Of a DNA stretch of 64,000 nt, positions 58,352 through 64,000 are shown piece after piece. How positions within the stretch are numbered: position 1 is the first letter of the stretch; every line of letters begins with the position of its first letter. The translations under genes and the position numbers were made by a program. Source of the DNA: Cyclina sinensis (Eukaryota; Mollusca; Bivalvia; Venerida; Veneridae); NCBI GenBank assembly GCA_012932295.1, contig JAAONU010000006.1, positions 33,196,882-33,260,881 of the forward strand. Direction: 5' to 3'. The notes beneath the pieces were generated by a model. It had not been told where the DNA came from and did not search any database. It was given only the letters and a program-made list of their open reading frames with translations.

Positions 58352-61290
58352 GCCTGAAAAACGTTTTACTTTTTTAATAGAAAAATATATCGCAGCTCTT
58401 TTTTTATAAATTTTCTTCACAATGTCTACTTATCATATTAAGTATCTTCACTACTAACAATTCTAGTTAGGAATTCGCTCTTTACCGTTGTTCTGCTACA
58501 GGTGCGAGAGCGCATCACATTTAAAATCTATAAATTGACAGAAACGTGAGATCCGAGGAGGCTAGTTACAAAAAAAGAATAGTAGTGCTTACTGTATGAT
58601 ACCGTGATAATAATCTTTCTTGACAAAGGAAACACCAATACCTTATTTCTTATGTATGAGAAAAACTTACTATTATATATATATAAATTGTTACAGCGGA
58701 AAGAAGAATTGTTTTCTTGGGACGCAGATGCCCCCACAATGCTCAAAAGTTGACAGAAGATCATGAGCAGATGGTTAAAATGTAAGATGTGGCAGGTGGA
58801 ATTTCGAAAGCAGTATAGAACTGTTGTGGTATTTAATGACCAGATTACTGCAAAACATAGTCCTTTGTGAAGAAATTTGTTTTTTCTCAGATTTTTTTTT
58901 AAATGGTCATAATTCTTACAAAATTAGAAGACTTAGTGTCATCTCGACTTTCGAAAAGACACTGTGTGTTAGTAAGATACCTATACATACTAAAGAACAA
59001 GTTGGCTGCTTAAAAAAGCATCCAATGGGTTATGCCAAATAATTGAATTTTACCAGAGACATATCATAAGTATATACTGTCTCTGATTTTACATCTGATC
59101 AAATCTTTATGCAACATTCCTTGCGATATTGATAGTTGTCCTCTTCCTTTAATATATCAGTCTATTTTAATAAATTCGTCAGTGTGTGAACAAAGTATTT
59201 TTTTTAGAATATATTGTATTTATCAGTGTTTACGAGCACAGGATATAATACACTTTAAAAATATAAATAAAATCTTTGAGAACTCAAGACAACTATTTTA
59301 GAAATAATTAAAGTATCGTAAATAGAGCTAAAAAGGGAAAATTAAGGAACAGCATCACAATTTTATATTTTACAAGACTAACATTTCCAGTGTGCATTAT
59401 ATATTTACTTACACATTTGAAAAGAAACCACTGTATTTTGCATTTTTGTCGTCACATTTCAACAAGCCGGTATCCTGCAGGAGCAGTGGTAACGCACTGA
59501 ACTGATATTCCAGGGGTCCTATATATTAGTGCTATACAATGAGCATGCAAAAGAATCAGAGGCGTCATTGAAATGGGATGCGTTCTTATCTTGCACTATA
59601 CCCAACATCCTAAAAAAGCTATCCTCTCTATGGGAAGTCAAATTTAGCAACGCTCATATCACCTGCTGGCATTATATGCATTTTCTGAATTCTGCGAACT
59701 TGTTCAAATTGTTGAAGTTCTAAACATTCATTTAAATGAGGCTTCATTTAAAAATATCAAATCTAATGTTTATATCAAATGATTTTAGTGTGAAACATGT
59801 TTCTACGGCAAAACAGTTGCAAAAATCCTAAAGTCTGAATTGTTAGTCTGTTTTCTTTGTGCAGTAAATAGATTTCAATTTTATTCCTGTCGTTTTTAAA
59901 AAATTATGCAAAAATTATATGTAAATTACAATCAAACATCTATTTGCCACTCACATTGATACAATCAGATTCAATACATTGAATGCAGCTTCCTTAATCA
60001 TTTGATTGCACGTTGTTAATACTAGGGTCGCAAATACGACCGCAAAAACAGGATCGCAGGGCCGCAGAATAAGAACGTCAGAAAATCTCCGGATCTAGAC
60101 GCTCTGTTCCATATTCTTTTTCAATAGACGCTCTGTCGCATTTTGAAAACTCGCCAGTATTGGGCATCACCCAATAACAAGACTAATTTTGATACAAAAC
60201 ATCGAAGATGCCGTGCATGTTTTTGAAGCATGGCTTAAGGAAGCATAGCCATTTCAGTAGATAATCTGTGCAAATATAATTTACAGGTAGGGTCTAAATA
60301 TAATAAACTAGTTTTGGTAACCAAAACACCATTGTTTAATGTCTTCTCTACGCATCGGTTAAAAAAGAGAGTCGGTAACTTCCCTTTCCATCTTAAAATG
60401 GAACAAAAATTGTCAAAGAAAGTACGGATATTTATTTATGCTGCATTACTTTCAAGCTCCATTTCTAAACTATTTTACTCTAAAGATTCAATCAGTTCCC
60501 TTCTTTTTCTCAGCTATATAAAGGCGACTTTTTTTCTTCCCGAACCTTGACCTAAGATCATCGGAAAATCAAGGCAGTTTATTGTGTATTGGATGAATGG
60601 ATTTTTTAAAGTTGCTTTATCATACTATTTTAATCAAATTTGGTTTTCATTAATTTTTCAAGTTTAACCCCTGTTTTTAAGAAGTTTAATATCTTAAGTA
60701 GGTGAAAACATCTTCTAAAACCTGCTACACTGAAAAACCATGGCGGTTGATAAAAAATGCAAAACATAGCAATTTTGAAATTACATTTACGAAGTCATTT
60801 TTCATCAAACAATTCAGTATTTTAACTTTCATTAAAAAGGTCTGTAAACTCATATTTTACAAACGTATTTAAAAAATTATTGTCAAAACTGTTTACTTTT
60901 TTGTTTGTAAATGGTTAAACTTAGTGCATCTAAGCTGCTAGAAAAATGCTGAAACGACAGGTATAAACTAGTTTAGTTTTCTTTTTGAAAAGCAGAAATT
61001 AAAAATCTGCGTATATTTTTAAAATATGAATTTAAAGAGCTTTCAAATGATATAAGAATCTTAAAATTCAGCTCACAAAGAAAACAGTTATCAAAATTAA
61101 AAGATTCTGCTGCTATCAAATGTATATAAATATTGATTCTTATTGCCAGCTATATTCTGGCAACAGGTGCTTGTGATGTCATCAGTCAAAGTGCCTATTC
61201 TCTAGAACTTTGTTGATCGGGTTGCAAGGTCCGTAAACGAAGCAATAAAGAAACCGTAGCTTACGCGTTTAGGGACGTTTGGTACCGCAA
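58352..61290. other. No gene seen; one decayed SINE
   Basis: AT-rich upstream flank of the somatomedin-B-like gene. Its promoter should lie here, but I cannot place a defensible core element. A short repeat pair TAGACGCTCTGT occurs near 60097 and 60127. Confidence 0.45.
59473..59640 (+). mobile_element. Decayed tRNA-headed SINE, copy 5
   Basis: AGCAGTGGTAACGCACTGAACTG, then CAATGAGCATGCAAAAGAATC and TATCTTGCACTATACCC follow the order of the intact SINEs. Many substitutions, a missing body segment and no clear tail mark it as old. Confidence 0.65.
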
Positions 61291-61725
61291 TTTTGGAGTA
61301 TGTTCGTGCGTGCGTGCATTCGTCTGTCCAGATTGCCTTGTCCGGGCCATATTACTTCTCTGTGCATGGAAGGATTTTGAAATACTTTGGCACATTTGTT
61401 TTCCTTGATGAGACGGTGTGTTGCATGCAAGACCCAAGTGTCAAGGTCAAAATCACAGTGCAAGATCAAATGTCCAAAATTTTTATTTTCGACCTTGTCC
61501 GGGCCATAACTTCTCCCTGCATGGAAGGATATTAAAATACCTTGGCACATTTTTTCACCTTGATGAGATGGTGTTTCGTGCGCAATACCCAGATTCCTAG
61601 CACAGAGGTCAAGGTCACAGTGGCAGCTCAAATGTCCAAATGTTGATGATAGACCTTGTCTGGGCCGCCATTACTTCTCCATGCATGGAAGAATTTGAAA
61701 ATACCGTGATACATTTGTTATGCTC
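61290..61725 (+). repeat. ~157-bp tandem repeat, three copies
   Basis: CCTTGTCCGGGCC, TTACTTCTC, TGCATGGAAGGAT and TTTTGAAATAC recur at about 61338, 61494 and 61653. The tail of each unit contains TCAAGGTCA-type sequence. CGTGCGTGCGTGCATTCGTCTGTCC precedes the first, which may be the element's end. Confidence 0.75.
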
Positions 61726-61959
61726 CCTGAAGGAGACATCATATAGGTATGTCTTGTCCTTTCATCATCATCTTCCCACAGTTTCCATTTCACTGTTCAT
61801 AGGCGGCTTTCCATTGGCGGGCTCGACATGCTGCTCATGGACATTCTAGTCCCTTTCTGTAACTTCCAAAAATAGATCATGGATCATTATTTCAAGGTTA
61901 AAATCGGTTTTCAAAACTGACTGTGTGTTTCTTTTAACCAACCTAAATCAAACAAATAT

Positions 61960-62945
61960 GATAAAGGTCCGCCAACGTAATATTTCTGTGAAATAACTAC
62001 AAAACTCGGCCACGGGTTTCTGAGGAGTAGAATTTCACAGTTTTCCATGTAGTCTTAATAGTGAAATTTGCTCAACTAATCTCAAGTTTTTTAAATGAAC
62101 CAACATGGCGGGAAGCCAAGGAATTTGATAAAATGCCACCACAGGAATATTTCTGTGAAATTAAATTGAAATTGGACTAAGGGTTTCTGAGAAGGAGATT
62201 TAAACAAAATTACTCAAGGGAATTAGATAATGGGTCAACTAAGGAGCATTTATGGGAATTTACTTTGAGATTGTGCAGTTTTCAAAGCGTTCCATAAAGT
62301 CGAATAGTGAAAACAGGCTCCGCTCCGCTCTCTGGTCATAAAGGCACCAAACTGGCTTGAAGGAATTGATAAATGGCCACCTAAAGAACATTTTTGTGAA
62401 ATTAATTTGAAATCGGCATGTGAGTCTGAGCATTTCATATAGCCTTATAATTAAAATGAGACTGCCCTCTGTTAGCCATTTTTAAAGGACAAACATGGTT
62501 TGAAAGACTTTGATAAGGAGCCCCTGAAGGAAATTTTTGCGCAATTATTTTGAAATCGGGCTGATGGTTTCTGAGAGTTTTCCATACAGTCATAATGTGA
62601 AAAAAAGGACCGCCCTCTATAGGCTACGATTGTTAAGGGGACCAAATTGGCTTGAAGGAATTTGATAAACGACCACCAAGGAATATTTTTTGATAAAATT
62701 ATTTTGAAATCGGGCAGGTGATTTCTGAGAGTCCTCCATACAGTCATATAGTGAAAACAGGACCGCCTTCTGTAGGCTACGATTGTTAAGGGACTAAAAT
62801 GGCTTGAAGGAATTTGATAAACAGCCAACAAGGAATATTTTTTGGTGAAATTATTTTGAAATCGGGCAGGTGGTTTCTGAGGAGAAGATGTTTTCAAGTT
62901 CTGGAACCAATTAATTATAAGGAATTTGAAAAAAGACCAACTGAC
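61960..62945 (-). repeat. ~150-bp tandem repeat, about seven copies
   Basis: Units share GAATTTGATAAA, CCACCAAGGAATATTT, TGAAATTATTTTGAAATCGG, GGTTTCTGAGAG, CCATACAGTCATA and GGACCGCCCTCT. The spacing of GAATTTGATAA is about 145-155 bp. Copies at 62500-62880 are the most alike. Open frames here only reflect the repetition. Confidence 0.8.
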
Positions 62946-63059
62946 GACCTTTCCTGTGAAGATTGGTTTAAATTAGCCTAATGGTTCAGGAGATGTCTTT
63001 GGAAGGAAAATGTCGATGACGGAAAATGAACATGCTAATTATACGTATGTGTGGAAAGC

Positions 63060-64000
63060 CAAGACCGAGTTGTTCAAGACAGATTAGCTTCGCAAGGTAT
63101 TAATAAACGGTTGGATGATTTTAAATCAAATATCTTTAACGTTTCAGGTTCGCTTGATATTGATAACTGTGTAACGGAACTGGCTAATATTTTTTATGAA
63201 GTTGTATCACCTGAATATAAAATTTAGTGAAAGATAAACAGGTTAATAACGTTGAAAGTATTGTTTTCTCACAAAACAAAATGCATACTGCTTAATGCGA
63301 AGAGAAAAGACTTAACTTTAATCAGGCTTTAAATGTATGTAGATCAAACAGAACTGATGCTAAAAGAATTAACCCTGAACATGCGGAAATTTTGTAATGG
63401 ATTTGCATAGCTTTGAATTTGGAACAGTCCATTCAAAGTTTAAGGGATTTCAATATTAAAATACAAAAATGGAGGTACCAACAGTATAGAGCCTGGTCAG
63501 ACTGCACGGATGTGCAGGCTGGCCTGGCTCTATACTGGTGGCAAAGGCTAATCACTTTCGGTTCCAGCAGGTTAAGGGTTAATATGACAAATAAGCGTTC
63601 ACAACTTCACAGTATAACACTTATTTACGTAATGCCATATATAATTTTGACAGAAATGAAGCCCAAAAGTTGTTTAATGTTAGACATAAAAACGCTAATT
63701 TGTACTGGAAAGTCTTACAGCAATCTGTCGGTGTTAAAGAATAACGCTGTCGGAATTTGAAAGATATTTTAAATGTGTCAATAATGCAGAAGATTTTTTT
63801 ATCCCAGACGAAGATACTTTACACTTTATTGAAAGGTATGAAAATGATGAATTCAGTATTATATGTTTGTGGAACTGAACATGCCTATTAGTGAAGACGA
63901 AGTTATGTTATGTTTGAAGCAGCTCAGTTACAATATAAGTGCTGGTCCAGATTTATATTTAAACGTATTCTTTAAATACGGTAAAGACTTTGTCGTTAAG
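63060..64000 (+). pseudogene. Truncated LINE ORF2 fragment running off the window
   Basis: Broken frames read the LINE segment before the RT: FNQALNVCRSNRTDAKRINP, then QKLFNVRHKNANLYWKVLQQ, and last MPISEDEVMLCLKQLSYN with SAGPDLYLNVFFKYG at the right edge. This corresponds to the linker just upstream of RT motif 1. An insertion with a strong hairpin (63482-63537) interrupts it. The RT itself, if present, lies beyond base 64000. Confidence 0.65.
63482..63537. repeat. Foldback hairpin with 26-bp arms
   Basis: CAGTATAGAGCC...CTGCAC (63482-63507) faces its complement at 63512-63537 across a GGAT loop, with three mismatches. The 3' flank GGTTCCAGCAGGTTAAGGGTTAA probably belongs to the same MITE, which sits inside the LINE fragment. 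Confidence 0.8.

Noticed and set aside
61269..61631. Frames over the 157-bp array, and similarly 62472-62897
   Set aside because: Open stretches arise because the tandem period keeps a stop-free frame; no protein family is recognised.

Overview
The window looks like genomic DNA from an invertebrate animal, most likely a bivalve mollusc. It is AT-rich, its genes have introns with GT..AG boundaries, and transposable elements and tandem repeats dominate it. The bivalve call is inference. It rests on families I associate with bivalve genomes: tandem-core elements ending in GAGGGCCATGATGGCCC, a foldback hairpin beginning CAGTATAGAGCC, a tRNA-headed SINE, and an N-terminal somatomedin-B receptor-like protein. 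No prokaryotic features are present.

Only two convincing host genes are visible. On the + strand (38721-41714, two coding exons) is a DUF229-type sulfatase-fold membrane protein. On the - strand (58351-55049, two coding exons) is a signal-peptide, somatomedin-B-like, cysteine-rich protein with a single C-terminal transmembrane helix. Nothing links the two genes functionally.

Layout: 0.1-3.2 kb is a MULE-type transposon with a FLYWCH/MULE transposase pseudogene. 3.4-3.6 kb is a G-rich tandem repeat. 3.8-6.7 kb is a decayed LINE split by a young, non-autonomous LTR element (4055-6570) that encodes only a coiled-coil/zinc-knuckle Gag-like protein. 6.9-7.6 kb is a Tc1 transposase relic. 8.7-10.7 kb is a hAT-type element with an 8-bp target duplication and a TA-flanked MITE nested inside. 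11.6-15.0 kb carries two further TIR elements. 15.3-18.3 kb is a LINE relic broken by a tandem-core repeat and a SINE. 19.3-24.2 kb is a degenerate Gypsy retrotransposon; it sits inside one copy of a small MITE, carries another copy of that MITE, and also carries a TTAA-flanked MITE. 25-29 kb holds several SINEs. 30.9-36.3 kb is a nearly complete two-ORF LINE on the - strand.

After the DUF229 gene come two tandem-core elements in opposite orientation (42.4-46.4 kb), a 29-bp minisatellite (50.2-50.8 kb) and a ~150-bp satellite packed with AGGTCA-type motifs (51.2-54.4 kb). The somatomedin-B gene follows, then two more ~150-bp tandem arrays (61.3-62.9 kb) and a truncated LINE running off the right edge. 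The main interest is the Gag-only LTR element, the interlocking nested insertions that give a relative order of events, the modular tandem-core elements, the nuclear-receptor-like satellite, and the receptor-like protein that lacks the 7TM domain I would expect.
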